Assembly: GCA_050084985.1 (NCBI GenBank)
Contig: JBITNC010000001.1
Location: 140,678,001-140,742,000, forward strand
Source: Nageia nagi
Lineage: Eukaryota > Pinophyta
Reading direction: 5' to 3'
DNA: 64,000 nucleotides
Each line of letters opens with the position of its first letter. Within the stretch, counting starts at the first letter, position 1. The notes below the pieces were generated by a model. It had not been told where the DNA came from. It searched no databases and saw nothing but the letters and a program-made list of their open reading frames with translations. The position numbers and the translations under genes are program-made. Below are positions 46,420 through 59,534 of the stretch, piece after piece.

Positions 46420-47439
46420 CTCTCTTTTAATATAATATTGGGATAGAGCATAGAGAAAAGAAGAAAGAGATAGTAAGAGAGAGTTCTCTTCCACAGAGAT
46501 ACAAGCGAAGATGAGAAATTTTACATCTTTGAAAAATAAGCAAGATCTTAATTTGATACGCACTACAATACCATTTGACAAAATAGTTTACAATATAATT
46601 ATTAACCATAACTAGTTTCAATGTAAAGTGTATTCAATCAACACTAAGTTGACATGTGAGCCTCTATGAGCCTGCCCACCCAAAGTAAGTAACCTACATT
46701 TTCAAGATGAAACCCATATGCTACAAGTAGCTCATAAACATGATCAGTTAGATGCATCATATAAATATTCATATCAATCACAAGATAAATGAACTAAGTA
46801 ATGCCATCCATAAACTGATCAATGATGCACTATAAGTCATCACAAAGATGCCAAGTCAATACTCATAATCATTTGTTGTATATAAAAATATGTGTTGATC
46901 AATAATAAAAAGAGCATATGCACATATGAGTCACTCACATATGGATAACCGAATAGTGCTAACAAACACATATTGATTCCTCACATAGTGATAACAAAAC
47001 CAAAATGCACCATGAGTTCCTCACATAGAGTAAACTAATCATGAAAGTGTACATTTAGATCAACACTATACAGTAAATATAGCCTCATAAGGATGAAGTT
47101 GTTATCACAAACATGGATTAAAACTTCATTCCCCTTGAGGACAACTTCACTAATATAAGAAACTTTTAAAGTGTGCAGAACAAAGTTTCTAAAGCAGTTA
47201 GTGAATAAATTAAGAGAGTCAAATTTAGATGAATAGAGCTACAATTATTTCATCAAGAACTTTATTCATGATATAATATGCTTGGATTTGTGGTGCACTA
47301 TAATTCATCACTAATATGCCAAGCCCATACTTATAGTCACCAAATAGAAGAATATATAAACAAAGTATACAAACAAAAAAAATTCAACAACTTTATTAAG
47401 AAGGAAGAAGTTACAATGGATTCAATAAGAATTCAATCT

Positions 47440-49196
47440 TTACCCCCTTTTGAGGGCAACTTCACCAACCCAATAAATTCCCTAAGCTTAGAGAATTGGG
47501 ATTCAATAAGGGGCTTAGTGAATAAATTAATAGAGTTTAGGACTGATGGACAATACTACAAGTGTAGAAGACCATTCAAAACCTTCTATCTGATGAAATG
47601 GGTTTGGATTTCTGTGCTTTATTCTATGATGGAAAATAGGATTCTTTGCCAAAGTAATATCTGATTGATTATTTAAAGAAATTTGATATAGATGAACTTG
47701 CTCATACCTAATTTCTTTTAGAAGATGCCTAAACCAAATGGCTTCTTGGGTTGCAACTAATATTGCACGATATTCAACCTATGTGATGGAGAGAGCAATA
47801 GTAGGCTACTTCTTAGATGCCTAAGAGATAGCATTCGAACCAATACTAAACACATAAGTAGAGGTTTATTTTTTTTCATTTCTATCTCCCCATAATTAGA
47901 ATATGAGAACCCTAGAAGAATAAATGAGGGCAACTTGTCATACTTGAGAGCAAGATCCTTAGTGCCCACAACATACCTCAAAATTTTTTTAACTACATTG
48001 AAGTGCTTAACATATGGATTTTGCATAAAGTGAGCCATAAAATTCACAACAAATATAATATTTATCCTAAATATAGTAAAATAAAGAATACTACCAATAA
48101 GTTTTCCATAAGTCATAGCATCTATCAACTAAGAGTTGGAACTAAGAGACAATGTGATTCCAGGAGAGATTAAGATTGTAGCATGTTTGCACTCCATTCC
48201 AAAATTTTGTAAGATATATAAGATATACTTGGATTAACTAAGGTAAGTACAATCCTTGTATAGGTACACTTGCATACCAAGGTAGTAATGCAATATACAA
48301 AGATCTATCATTTCAAAAATTGTCTTAAATCTGGATATGTAGTCTTGTATGAGAGCAATATTATTCCTTGTAATCAATAGATCATCCACATAGAGAAGAA
48401 TCAAGATCAAGTCTTATCCTTAGTTGAGCACATAAAGATATATGTTAGAGAATCATTCATCAAATCCAATGTTTTCAAAGTATCTTGCAATATTTTTGTA
48501 CCAAGCTTGAGATGCTTGCTTAATTCCATACAAGGACTTCTTTAACTTATAAACAAGTGATTCTTTACCTTCCACAACAAACCCTTCTAGTTGGCTCATA
48601 TAGATTTCTACATCTAAGTCACTATTAAGAAAAGCACTCTTGATATCAAGTTGAAAAACTTTCTATCCCTAAGCTTCTAAAAGAGCAAGGATTACCCTAC
48701 CAGTAGGTGTCTTTACCATTGGAGTGAAGGTTTCCTCGTAATCAACTTTGTATTTTTGAATAAAACCCTTAGCTACTAACCTTGATTTATATTTCTCAAT
48801 CTCTCCAACTAAATTATATTTGACCTTGTAAATCTATTTATTACCAATCACATTTTGTTTATTAGGATAAAGAACCAAATCTCAAGTTTGATTCTTCATT
48901 AGAGCCTCGTACTCCATATTCACTACATTCATCTAGCACTCATGTTTTGAAGCTTCCTTAAGGATGAGGGCTCATTCTTGCTATCAATTTTGGAAAATAA
49001 TGATTTATTAATGGTCATACTTCTAGTTATTCTTTATGTTAAATATTTTTGTTCCTTATGTGAGATATCCACACTGACATCCATCTAATTAGGTACAATA
49101 AAAGAATCATCACCCTCATCAAGGTTCACACAAGAAGAAAAATCTTTAGGAAGTTCATTAAACTTTACATCCCTTAACACAAGGACTAATTTGGAG
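47440..49196 (-). pseudogene. Copia RT and RNase H remnants
   Basis: Minus-strand RNase H and RT text in the order found at 6671-8032. RT retains LLYVDDLLIT near 48380-48400. 47757-48128 gives FMQNPYVKHFNVVKKILRYV and ALKYDKLPSFILLGFS. Many stops and indels. The RT/integrase junction is cut by the nested element at 49202. Confidence 0.8.
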
Positions 49197-49201
49197 GAAG
49201 G

Positions 49202-49700
49202 TGAGAGAGTTGAACTATAAACTAAATAACTCTAAACTCCCAAGATCACATGCAAGCTCACAAATCACATCCAAATAACTCACAAAGCAATCTCACAAAG
49301 ATAACTCAAGATGTAAGTGGTTTCTTCAACTAATAGTACATCCACTAACTAGATCTCACTTCATTTACAATATGAACTCTTACACTCTTTCTAACCTCAA
49401 CTCTTAAAAACTATCCTCTGGCATAGTTTTACTTCACAAATTAGTGTATGATCTCAAATAAGGAGCCTTCTATTTATAGTCCAAAATCCCTTTTTGTATC
49501 ATCCTTTTATCCAATGTATAAAAACATGACATGCACATGCTTTTACCCAAGGGGCATGCTCATGACATGGAGTGTAGGATAAGTTACATTATCATATTCA
49601 CTTAAATACTTAAGGTATCAAATTATACCCTTAAGTATTAGTGAACTTATATAGAAGAATATTACACAACCTTTACAATAATGCATTATACATTCCAACA
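49202..49700 (-). repeat. 3' LTR of the nested copia
   Basis: A 499-bp LTR, followed on its inner side by CTCCCACTTAATGC (minus-strand purine tract). Confidence 0.92.
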
Positions 49701-50429
49701 CTCCCACTTAATGCAATATTGGGATAGAGCAAAAAAGAGAGAATGAAGACAGAAAGTAAGAGAGTTCTCCTCCACACAGATACAATGGAGATGAAATTTT
49801 TTTACATATTTGTAAAGTAATAAAGATCTAGTTTGAGACTCACTACTCTGCCAAATACAATCATTAACCATAATTGGTTTCAATGTACATGAAGTAGTCA
49901 TCTAAATGAAAGTCATGAAGAGTCTTTAGGAGCTTGCATATCCAAAGTAAGTAGCCTACAATTTTAAAAGAACCTGCAAGTCATAAGTAATTCAAATAAC
50001 AAGATCAGTTAGATACAACATATTCATATCAACTAAGATATATGAATCACACAAAATACCATCATAAATTGATCAATGGTGCATTATAAGTCATCATAAA
50101 GATGCTAAGCCAAAACTCATAGTCATTTGTTGTATATAAAATATGTTTTAATTATCATTAAAAAATAGAGCATGCACATACAAGTTCCTCACATATGGAT
50201 AACTAAATAGTGTCAAAAAATACATAAGAGTTTCTCACATATAGATAACTGAATAGTGTTAGATTGGTCAATATTTTTACTTTTAAAAATTTTATACAAG
50301 TTTCTTATGCAGAGCAAACTTACCATGAAGGTGTACAACCAAATCAACACTATACAGCACAAAATCCTCCTAGGGTGAAGTTATCATCACAAACATGAAT
50401 TAAATACAAGAATTCAAACTTCACTCCCC

Positions 50430-52040
50430 CTTGAGGGCAACTTCACCAACCTGATAGCATCCCTAAGCTTACAAAACTAAGCTTCTAGGAGTGGCTTGGT
50501 GAACAAATCAATGGAGTTCAAGGTGGATGGACAATACTCCAGGTGTATGATGTCATTAAGAACCTTCTCCTTGATAAAATGGGTATGGATTTCCACATGT
50601 TTTTTCTCTAATGGAACATAGGATTCTTAGCCAAAGAAATAGTTGAATGATTATCTGAAGAAATCAAAGATGAGTCACCTTTCTCATACCTAATTTCTTT
50701 TAGAATATGCCTTAGCCAAATGGCTTCTTAGGCTACAATAGAAATGGCACAGTATTCAAGTTCTATGGTGGAAAGAGAAATAGTAGGTTACTTCTTGAAA
50801 GCCCAAGAGATAGCACTTGAACCAATGCTAAACACATACATAGAGGTTGATTTTCTATCATCTCTATCTCCCCCATAGTTAGAATCTAAGAATCCAAAGA
50901 GAACATATAAGGCCAACTTAGAATACTTGAGAGCAAGATCCTTAGTTCTTACAATATACCTCAAGATTTGCTTAATATCATTAAAGTTCTCAACATATGG
51001 TTTCTACATGAATCATGCCATTAGATTCACTGTAAAGGTAATATCTAGCTTAGATATAGTCAAATATAGAAGACTACCACTTAATTACCTATAAGCTATA
51101 GCATCAACCAACTAAGTGTTAGAGCTTAGAGAAATAATAATTCTAGGAGAAATTACAATCATATCATATCCACACTCTTCCATTCTAAACTTTTGTAAGA
51201 TGTCTGATATATACTTAGATTGACTAAGATAAGTATAATCCTTATATTGGTATACTTTCATTCCAAGATAGTAATGCAAGAGATCAAGATCAATCATTTC
51301 AAATGTTACCTTAAGTTTGGATATGCACTTTTGAATTATTTCTTCATTGTTCTTGATTATCAAAAGATCATCCACATAAAGGAGAATCAATACCATGTCT
51401 TTTTCTTAATTGAGCACTTATAGATAGAAGTCATAAAAATACGTGGAGAAACTAATGTCTGTAAAATACCCTAAAATCTTTCTATACTAAGCTCTAAGTG
51501 CTTACTTAAGTCCATACAATGACTTATTTAGCTTGCACACAAAGGATTCTTTTCCTTCCACAATAAACCCTTCTAGTTGATTCATTAAGATTTCCACATC
51601 TAAGTCACCATTGAGAAATGCACTCTTAACATCAAGTTGAAAAACTTTTCATCTTTGAGTTGCAAACAGAGCAAGGATAATTCTAATAGTAGGCATCTTT
51701 TTCATGGGAGCAAAGGTTTCCTTATAATCTACATCAAATTTTTAAGCAAAACTTTTGGCTACTAACATTGCCTTGTATTTCTCAATATCCCCAATAGAAT
51801 TGAACTTGACCTTATAGATCCACTAATTACCAATCATGTTCTTCTTATTGGGATAAGGAACAAAATTCCAAGTTTCATTTTTCATAAGTGCCTCATACTT
51901 CACTTTCATGGCTTCCATCTAGCACTCATGCTTAGAAGCTTCTTTGAAGGTTGAGGGCTTATGGTTGTTGTCAATCTTAGCAAATAAGAATTTGTTCAAG
52001 GTCATGCTCCTTGTTACCCTTTGTGTTGGATAATTTTATT
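50430..52040 (-). pseudogene. RT and RNase H remnants of the nested copia
   Basis: Minus-strand RNase H (about 50430-51050) and RT (to about 51850) align with the copia at 5203-13183. 51112-51396 reads LILLYVDDLLIIKNNEE, LKVTFEMIDLDLLHYYLGM and YISDILQKFRMEECGYD, so YVDD is kept. Elsewhere stops are frequent. Confidence 0.85.
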
Positions 52041-53100
52041 CTTAATATGACTTTTCTAAATCAATATCTAACCAATTAGGTGCAATTGAAGAGTTCTTTG
52101 GGTCATCAACATCCTCATTAGATGTAGATTCTTTAAAAATTTCATTGAACTTTACATCACTTGAAATAAACATGGCTTTATAGGCTGGAGAGAAGAGTTT
52201 GTAGCCTCTATGTTGATTGTTATAACCCACAAAGATGCACTTTTTAGCTCTTTTGTTCAACTTTTTCCTTTTCTTAGAAATAATGTAGGAGAATGCTTCA
52301 CAACCAAACATCCTAGGGTGAGAAATGTTAGGTTTTCTTCTCAACCATGCGTCAAAGTAGTTTTACCCTGAATGACTTTTGTGGGATACCTATTCAAGGT
52401 GTAAATAGCAATGCTCATAGCTTCACCCCATAAGAAACTATGAAGATTACCCAACATGCATTTAGCCATTTCTATAATTATTCTATTTTTCCTTTTAGTA
52501 ACACCATTTTGCTGAGTGTAAGGAATCGTAAACTACCTCTTAATTCCATACGTAGTGTAATAAATATTAAACTCATTGTTATTATATTCTCCCCTATTAT
52601 CTGATCTCAACATCTTTATTTTAAGGTTAGTTTGATTTTCAACTAAGGCCTCAAAATTATTGAAACTATCAAAGGTTTGATCCTTGTGCTCAAGTAGATA
52701 CCCAAACATCATCCTACTAAAGTCATTAATGAAGGTCAAGATGTAAGATGCTCCTCCACATGATTTAGTCTAAAATGGACCCATCAAATCTGAATGCACA
52801 AGTTGAAGAGGTTGATATGCTCTTGTTACCTTATCTTTTTCAAACTTTTATCTATGCATTTTATTAAGAATGCACTTCTTACATAGAACAATCAAAGGAT
52901 AAAAAGAAGGCAAACCTTCCATAAGTTCTTGGTCTTTCATGACTTGAATATTCTTTTGGTTAAGGTTTCCTAAATGTTGGTGCTAAAGATTTATTCTAGA
53001 AGACACATTTGTAGCAAGACATATCTTTGTTAGAACTTGATCCATAATGTAGAGATCATCTTTTACTAATCCTTTAACCAACATGGAAAGTCCTTTCTTA
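52041..53100 (-). pseudogene. Integrase remnants of the nested copia
   Basis: 52042-52344 gives NISHPRMFGCEAFSYIIS, KKCIFVGYNNQHRGYKLF and the acidic linker. 52533-52739 gives TFINDFSRMMFGYLLEHKD and IKMLRSDNRGEYNNNEF, with the second catalytic Asp present. Zinc-binding text lies around 52860-53000. Several stops separate the parts. Confidence 0.85.
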
Positions 53101-54400
53101 ATGCACTAGGATTGAGAGTCAAACTCAAAAGAGTACCCTTTTCTAGCAACTTAGATCATGGAGAGAAGGTTCATCCTAAGCCTAGGAACATAAAGCACAT
53201 TGTTAAAAATCTTTCTATGAATCAACACACTCCTAATTCCTTAGACTTCAAGGGTAGAGTTATCACCTATCATAATCACATCTTTTCTATACTTATGAAA
53301 GTTCTCAAACTTTTCCTTTTCAAAGCATAGGTGGTTAATGCAACTAGAATCAACAATCCAATCAGATGAAAAAGAGAGAGACATGAAGTAGAGCATCATA
53401 GCAAAACCATTTTAATATTCTACTTTTCTTTGAATTTCTTTACATTTCCATTACCTTTGTTATTTTCCTCTTTTTTCTTTTTGTAGCAATCAATTTTTTT
53501 TTACCTTAGATGCCACAATAGTTACAATTACCATCAAAAAAAAATTTAGGATGTGGATTGTTTATTTTGACTTTTCCATCTATTTTCTTGAAGTGGTTGT
53601 TGTTACCATTATTCCTGTAGTTGTTGTTATTATTCTTGTTGTTACCATTATTGCTATTATTTCTGCTACTATTATTGTTATTACCTCTTTTTTCAAATAT
53701 TTTGGAGGAAGAAAGATAAGATTTTTGTTGATGGTTAAACTTCTTCTTGAAAGGAGTTTTTGTTACTCTAAAGGTAATGTTATTATCCTTAGGATAAGAA
53801 ATCATCACCTTTTTGTTAAGGGTTTTCTTATGCTTAAAAAGGAGCCTAGAAAGATTCTCAAGGGAGAAGACTTCTTCATCATCAAGCTTTATTTCCATAA
53901 CCATCAAAAAGTTTTCAAACTTTGAAGAAAAATTTTGAAGAATGATGAAGACCATGAACTTATCATTGATCCAGTTGCACACATAAGCAATAAGTTGGTT
54001 CTTTAGGTTAATGATTTTATTCAAGTAGATAACTACATTTTCATATTTCCCTTGATGAGATTGAAACAATTTTTAGAGAATGGTATACCTTCTTAAAAAA
54101 TTTGAACCAAGGTAGATTTGATTAAGCTTATACTAAGCTTTCTTTGTTGAGATTGAAGAGGAAATCATCAAGAGCACATCATTTGAAATTGCATGAAATA
54201 TCATTGAGGTTACCAACTCATTCTTTATATTGTACACCTCTAGTGTCTTCTCATCTATAGGAGTTACAAGGTTCTCATTCACTATTCTCATTCACTATTT
54301 GCCAAAGCTTCTTTGTTTGCAACTCAGCTCTCATTCAAAGTTCCTAAATCCCAAAGTTGGAACCATCAAGAATGTGTTTGGAGAAAAAGGAGTCTCCCAT
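53101..54400 (-). pseudogene. Gag and protease remnants of the nested copia
   Basis: 53506-54069 covers the middle of Gag (NVVIYLNKIINLKNQLI-like, ENLSRLLFKHKKTLNKK), an Asn-rich stretch (NNNSSRNNSNNGNN), and the start of the zinc knuckle NCNYCGI. The protease region lies at about 53110-53400 in broken frames (homologous to DWIVDSGC...). The Gag N-terminus decays toward 54400. Confidence 0.82.
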
Positions 54401-55812
54401 TTGCTACATAAGAATGTGACAAATAATAAACATATGGTTTAGTAAACAATATTATATGTTAAGTTTTAACCAAGTATTTAATTAACTAAGATATGCTTGA
54501 TTTGATTCACTAGTGTAAATGTTTTAAAACTCAAATATACATTCCATGTATCTAAATACATTTCTTATCATCAATAACTGTAGATGTAAAGTGACATTAT
54601 TGAGGTTTCTTTTCTTATCTAAAATTAGGCTTTCACCTAGATGACCACATAAGAGGAGCCTAAGTACTACCAATCTTCAACCAGTTCACCTTGGTTAGTA
54701 TTATACTCTCACAAGGAGAAGTACCTACTATTTTTCAAGGTTATGACGTATATTTTATCGACCAAATTATTAATATTTATTAAGTTTCATGTTATCTTTC
54801 TAAGTTATCAAGATAATCCTTGAATGGACATGGGGACATGTGGTATCACTACACACATGTTTATCCACCTATTAGAGTTATATCTAGACCAATAGAGGAC
54901 TTAGGGCTAATTAAGAAGTATGAACTTTTCACCATTTGGATCATCGGACTTAAAGGCTCCCATTCGATTGTTCTCACCTCAGGGCTTCTCAAATAAGTCA
55001 TGTTGTGGAATGTGCATACGGATGTATTCATTTTAAGGGGTTGATCATATCAATGTTTGTGTTTTTATTTGAATAAGCAAATAAATCAAAAAGTGAAACA
55101 TGAAGTAAATATCATAAGTAAAAAATATTATCCATTCAAAATTTGAAAACTAAGTGTCTAATGGGTTTTGTTTACCAACTCCTAAAGAACATCTTTACAA
55201 CATTTCTTATTTGTACAAGTTCATTCCATTCTTGTATAAGGAAGTGAAAAGCATCATAACTTAAGAAATTAAGTAATAAGCATGCATCATTCTATTAACT
55301 TAAAAGAAATTAAGTAATAATCATGCATCATTTAACTTAAAAAAATTAAGTAAGAAGCATGCATCATTTAATTTTAAAAAAACATTAAGTAAGAAGCATG
55401 CATCATTTAACTTAAAAATGAAGTAAGAAGCATGCATCATCCCTATTAATTTGCATAAGTTCATTTATTAATTTCGTAAAATTATAAATCCTTAGCATGT
55501 ATGAATTCTAGAGAGACATCAAAGATAAACATGCATCATCTTCATAAGTCCATTTTTGCATAAGTTAACTTTGCATAATTACTTTAAAATCTATTCAATT
55601 TTAGGATCTAAATAATAATTTAAGTAAAGAATTATAAAATTTCCCTCTCTTTTACTTAAAATGGATCTCAAAGCAACATGATCCTAAAAAAGTTTTCCTT
55701 ACAATAATTCCTATCAAAAATGTCATGCTAAGAATTACCATTTTTTAAGTAAGCAATTTGAAGGTACTTTTAAATTTACAAAAAAAAAAAAAAAAATCTC
55801 CTATTTAAAAAA
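54401..55812 (-). other. Leader of the nested copia
   Basis: No ORF with a domain. It holds the CATGCATCA tandem repeat at 55255-55445 and a poly(A) run at 55780-55796. It corresponds to the 10.6-12.7 kb leader of the young copia. Confidence 0.65.
55255..55445. repeat. Tandem repeat in the copia leader, 34-41 bp units
   Basis: CATGCATCA recurs at about 55281, 55322, 55358, 55397 and 55431, each preceded by an AAGTAA(T/G)AA word and followed by a TTTAACTTAAAA-like word in most units. Confidence 0.82.
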
Positions 55813-56311
55813 TGAGAGATTTGAACTATAAATTAAACAACTCTAAACTCTCAATATCACATGTAAACTCACAAATAACATCTAAACAACTCACAAAGTA
55901 ATCTCACAAAGATAACTCAAGATGTAAGTGGTTCCTCCAACTAGAAGTACATCCACTAACTAGATCTCACTTCATTCATAATATGAACTCTTACAATCTT
56001 TCTAACTCCAACTCCTAAACATTATCCACTAACATAGTTTTACTCCACAAATTAATGTATGATCTCAAAAATAGATCCCTCTATTTATAGGCCAAAATCT
56101 CTTTTTGGATCACCCTTTTATCCAATGTATAAAAGCATGACATGCACATCCTTTTACCCAAGGGGCATGCTCATGAAATGGAGTGTAGGATAAGATACAT
56201 TATTATATTCACTTAAATACTTAAGGTATCAAATGATACCCTTAAGTATTAGTGAACTTACATAGAATACTATTACATAACCTTTACAATAATGCATTAT
56301 ACATTCCAACA
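55813..56311 (-). repeat. 5' LTR of the nested copia
   Basis: A 499-bp LTR with a minus-strand TATAAATAG box at 56081-56090. Confidence 0.92.
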
Positions 56312-56316
56312 TAAGG

Positions 56317-57113
56317 TTGGTATAGCCTATAGCCTCTATGTTGATTTTCATAGCCCACAAAGATACACTTTTTGGATCTCTTATCCAACTTTTTCCTTTT
56401 CTTAGGAACAACAAAGGCATAATCATCACATCCAAAGATCCTAAAGTGAGATATGTTTGGTTTCTTTCATGTCCATGTCTCATACAGAGTTTTTCCTTCA
56501 ACTACTTTTGTAGGGCACCTTTTTAATATGTAGATTACAGTATTTATAACTTCACCCCATAAGAAACTAGGAAGATCTTATAACATACATCTTGTCATTT
56601 CTTGAATGGTTATATTCTTTCTTTTAGCTACACCATTCTGCTAAAGAGTGTAAGGGATCATAAACTACTTTTTTATTCCATACTTAGTACAAAAATTATT
56701 GAATTCATTGCTATTATGCTCACAACATTATTAGATCTTAACATCTTGATTTTGAATCCTAACTGATTTTGTACCAAAGCTTTTAAATCTTTAAACCTAT
56801 CAAAGGTTTTATCCTTGTGCTTTATAAGATAACCAAATGTCATCTTTCTATAGACATTAATATAGGTCAAGACATAAGATGCTCCCCTAAAAGACTTACT
56901 TAGAAATGGACCCATCAAATTTGAATGCACAAGTTGAAGATGTTGAGTTGCTTTTGTTTTCTTATCTTTTGGAAATCTTTTCTAATTCATTTTACCTAGA
57001 ATGCACTTCTCACATAGACTAATTATAGGTTATATTGTAGGCAAACCTTCCATAAGATCATGATCTTTCATAACTTGAATGTTCTTATTATTTATTTGGC
57101 CTAATCGATGGTA
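56317..57113 (-). pseudogene. Copia integrase remnants
   Basis: 56229-56501 contains CMRHGHERNQTYLTLGSLD-like and FLRKGKSWIRDP-like decayed text in one frame. The neighbouring frame holds the family C-terminal block (VGYENQHRGY-like near 56330). 56673-56930 gives MHSNLMGPFLSKSFRGASYV, TFGYLIKHKDKTFDRFKDLK and IKMLRSNN, the core with the first Asp changed to Asn (HSNLMGP) and the second Asp also changed to Asn (RSNN). Confidence 0.78.
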
Positions 57114-58335
57114 CTAAAGATTACCTCTATGGAAAATATTAGTTGTAAGGCACATATTTGTTGGAGATTGATCCACAATGTAAAGGTCATCTTTCATTGA
57201 ACCTTTCACCAAAGTGGTAAGATCTTTTTTCATGCACCAAGAGTGTGACTTAAATTCAAAGGAGTAACTTGTCCTTGCAACCTGAAATACGGAAAGAAAA
57301 TTCATAGTGAGTTTTGGCATATAAAGCACATCCTCAAGAATATTTTCTTGTAATAATACACTTCCAATACCTTGAACTTCAAGGACTAAACCATCACCTA
57401 TCACAATTGCATATTTTCTATACTTATGAAAATTTTCAAACTTATCTTTTTTGAAACATATGTGATTAATGAATCTAGAATCAATAATCCAATCATTTGA
57501 AAAAGTGTGAGACTTGGAGTAAAAGGCAAAAACATAAGCAAAATTCTTATTTTTCTTCTTTTTATTAGATTTATTAGGTTTTACAAATCTTTTTTCACCT
57601 TGATTTTTCTTTTTCTTGAAGTAATCAGCTTCCTTATGACTATAGATGTCATAAAAATTATCATTTCTATCAAAATTGGTTTTGATTTTCTTTGACTTAT
57701 TATGATCATAATTCTTTTTATTTCCACCTTTCTTGAAGTTCTTCTTAGGAGCATAAAAACCCTTCTTTTGGTTATGGTTTTTCTTTTTGAAGTGAGGCTT
57801 CATTGGACCAAATGCCACAGAAGGATCCTTAGGAGTGATGATAAACACTTTATTGTTAAGTGTTTTCTCATGCTTCAAGAGAAGCCTTGATAGATTTAAC
57901 AAGGAGAACACTTCTTTTTTATCATAAACCCTAGTTTCAATAATATTCACAAACTAACTAAATTTAGCATAAAGTCTTTCAAATATAATGAAAGTTAAAA
58001 ACTCATCATTGATTCAATTGCAACCACACCCTACAAGCTAGGTCCTAAGGTTAATAACCTTATTTAGATATATTACCACATTTTTATTTTTCTCTTAACA
58101 TGATTGTAGTAACTTCTGAAGAATGGCGAACCTCTTAGAAAATTTAGTGCCAAAGTAGATATTCTTTAGTTTATCTTAAGATTCTTTTGTAGTGTTTGAA
58201 GAAGATATCATGAGGATGATCTCATCTAAAACTACATGAAAGATCATAGAAGTTGTCAAATCATTATTTATATTATAAGCTTCAAGTTCCTTCTCCCCTA
58301 AAGGAGTAACTTGGTTTTCATTAACAATCATCTAG
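57114..58335 (-). pseudogene. Copia protease and Gag C-terminal remnants
   Basis: One long open frame at 57114-57950 covers the Gag tail, a ruined zinc knuckle (FYDIYSHKEADYF: His kept, Cys positions replaced, two of them by Tyr), a Lys/Asn-rich stretch and the protease start SNDWIIDSRFINHICF, where the catalytic DSG reads DSR. GLVLEVQGIGSV and VLYMPKLTMNFLSV follow. Upstream, 57960-58335 holds decayed capsid text up to the truncation point. Confidence 0.82.
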
Positions 58336-59534
58336 AAATTTTGTCCTTGAAGTTTAAAAAAATCGTAGAGTTTTAGATCTATATTTGGAGGATTGCTCTT
58401 GTCAAGCTAAAGAATGCCATTATAAAGAGCTCAAGGAAGATCATAAGCTGGGTTAGAAAAATCTTTAAAAACACATGTGTGTCTAGGCTTGAAAAATTAG
58501 TCAATTTCCAATGCATTTATCTTTTGATATACTACTCCTTTTCATATGTAATTTGGACTTCAGATAGATATAGGTGTGTAGAACATCTTATCAAAATTTT
58601 AGCCCATTTGGATAAGTTTAAGGCATATATTTTATGATTGTCCCATCAAAGGTTTATTTAGTAAAAACTATTTTGATAAGATGGATACCATGTTTGAAGA
58701 TCTAGAAGCTACCAAGAACTATGAAGTTTGAGACATGCTACCTTGAAGACACATGATCTACTTACAAGAAAGTGTAGAGGAGTTGGGAACTCTTGCTATA
58801 GTGCTAGAGCATCCATCTAAAGGTATTAAAGACTACCAAGATAAAACAAGAGTCAATGCATAAACATGGGTCCTATTATGATCTTGAGATGAGGCTAATG
58901 TGGTGATGTAGGCATATTGTTGCTACTATTTATAAAATATTCTTGAACTAGAGCCTGCTCATGAAAGAAGACTTAATTTGTTACACAAGGGGAAAGATAT
59001 GAACCATTTGAAACCTTACTTGGTGACCTAAGGAGATCCATTGGTGTAAAGAGTTTCCCTTGGAAATTTTTTAATGTGTAAAGGAGAAACCTTATGAGGA
59101 TAAGGCTTCCTACTATCAAAGGTTCAAAGATTGTTGTAATGAAGACCCAGTCTATCTTGAGTGAACTGCAACATGAATTTTGCTTTCTCTTTGACTTCAT
59201 CTAGTATTGATTTGGTTGAATGTCTATTGTTTATGGATGAAAATCACTCTAGACTATGTAGAAAGTAGATATTAAGAAATTTGTTATGAAGGAGGTATTA
59301 CCCCATGATAGAGAAGTTAGCTAGAAGTGAAGCAATTGTATACCAATATTATATTATTTGATATTAGAGTCATGCAGTGGAAGAGTGTAGAGAAAGGAGT
59401 AGAAAGGAGTTTACCAAGAAAGAAATTTGGAGTAGCCCATTATGTTTAATAAGATAAAGAAATACGAATTTATTTATTTATAAAAGTTTGGCCAACATTT
59501 GTAAAATTTTTAGATATTATGATATGCTCAAGAG
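58336..59534 (+). other. Decayed unrecognised sequence with weak retroelement character
   Basis: Plus-strand fragments such as NHLKPYLVT-like and ASYYQRFKDC, ending near 59390 in SHAVEECRERS, resemble the second half of a Gag zinc knuckle (H-x4-C). Stops are everywhere and I cannot assign a family. Confidence 0.3.

Larger units (their letters stand above)
49202..56311 (-). mobile_element. Nested copia element with paired 499-bp LTRs
   Basis: LTRs at 49202-49700 and 55813-56311 are both 499 bp (TGAGAG...CCAACA on the plus strand). The flanks GAAGG and TAAGG match at four of five bases. Integrase sequence of the older copia continues on both sides. The minus-strand order is leader, gag, protease, integrase, RT, RNase H. 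The LTRs differ at roughly one base in ten by eye. The expected tRNA-Met primer site next to the 5' LTR is absent. Confidence 0.92.
45982..58335 (-). mobile_element. Decayed copia element lacking its 5' LTR, split by another copia
   Basis: The 3' LTR is at 45982-46419. RNase H and RT follow at about 47440-49190 on the minus strand, then integrase C-terminal part, integrase core, protease and gag at 56317-58335, after the nested copia at 49202-56311. The sequence is homologous block by block to the copia at 5203-13183. Homology stops at about 58335, inside the gag N-terminus, with no 5' LTR beyond. The 5' end has been deleted or replaced. Confidence 0.85.

Noticed and set aside
53551-53925. 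Plus-strand ORF opposite the nested copia gag
   Set aside because: Shadow of the Asn-rich Gag stretch.
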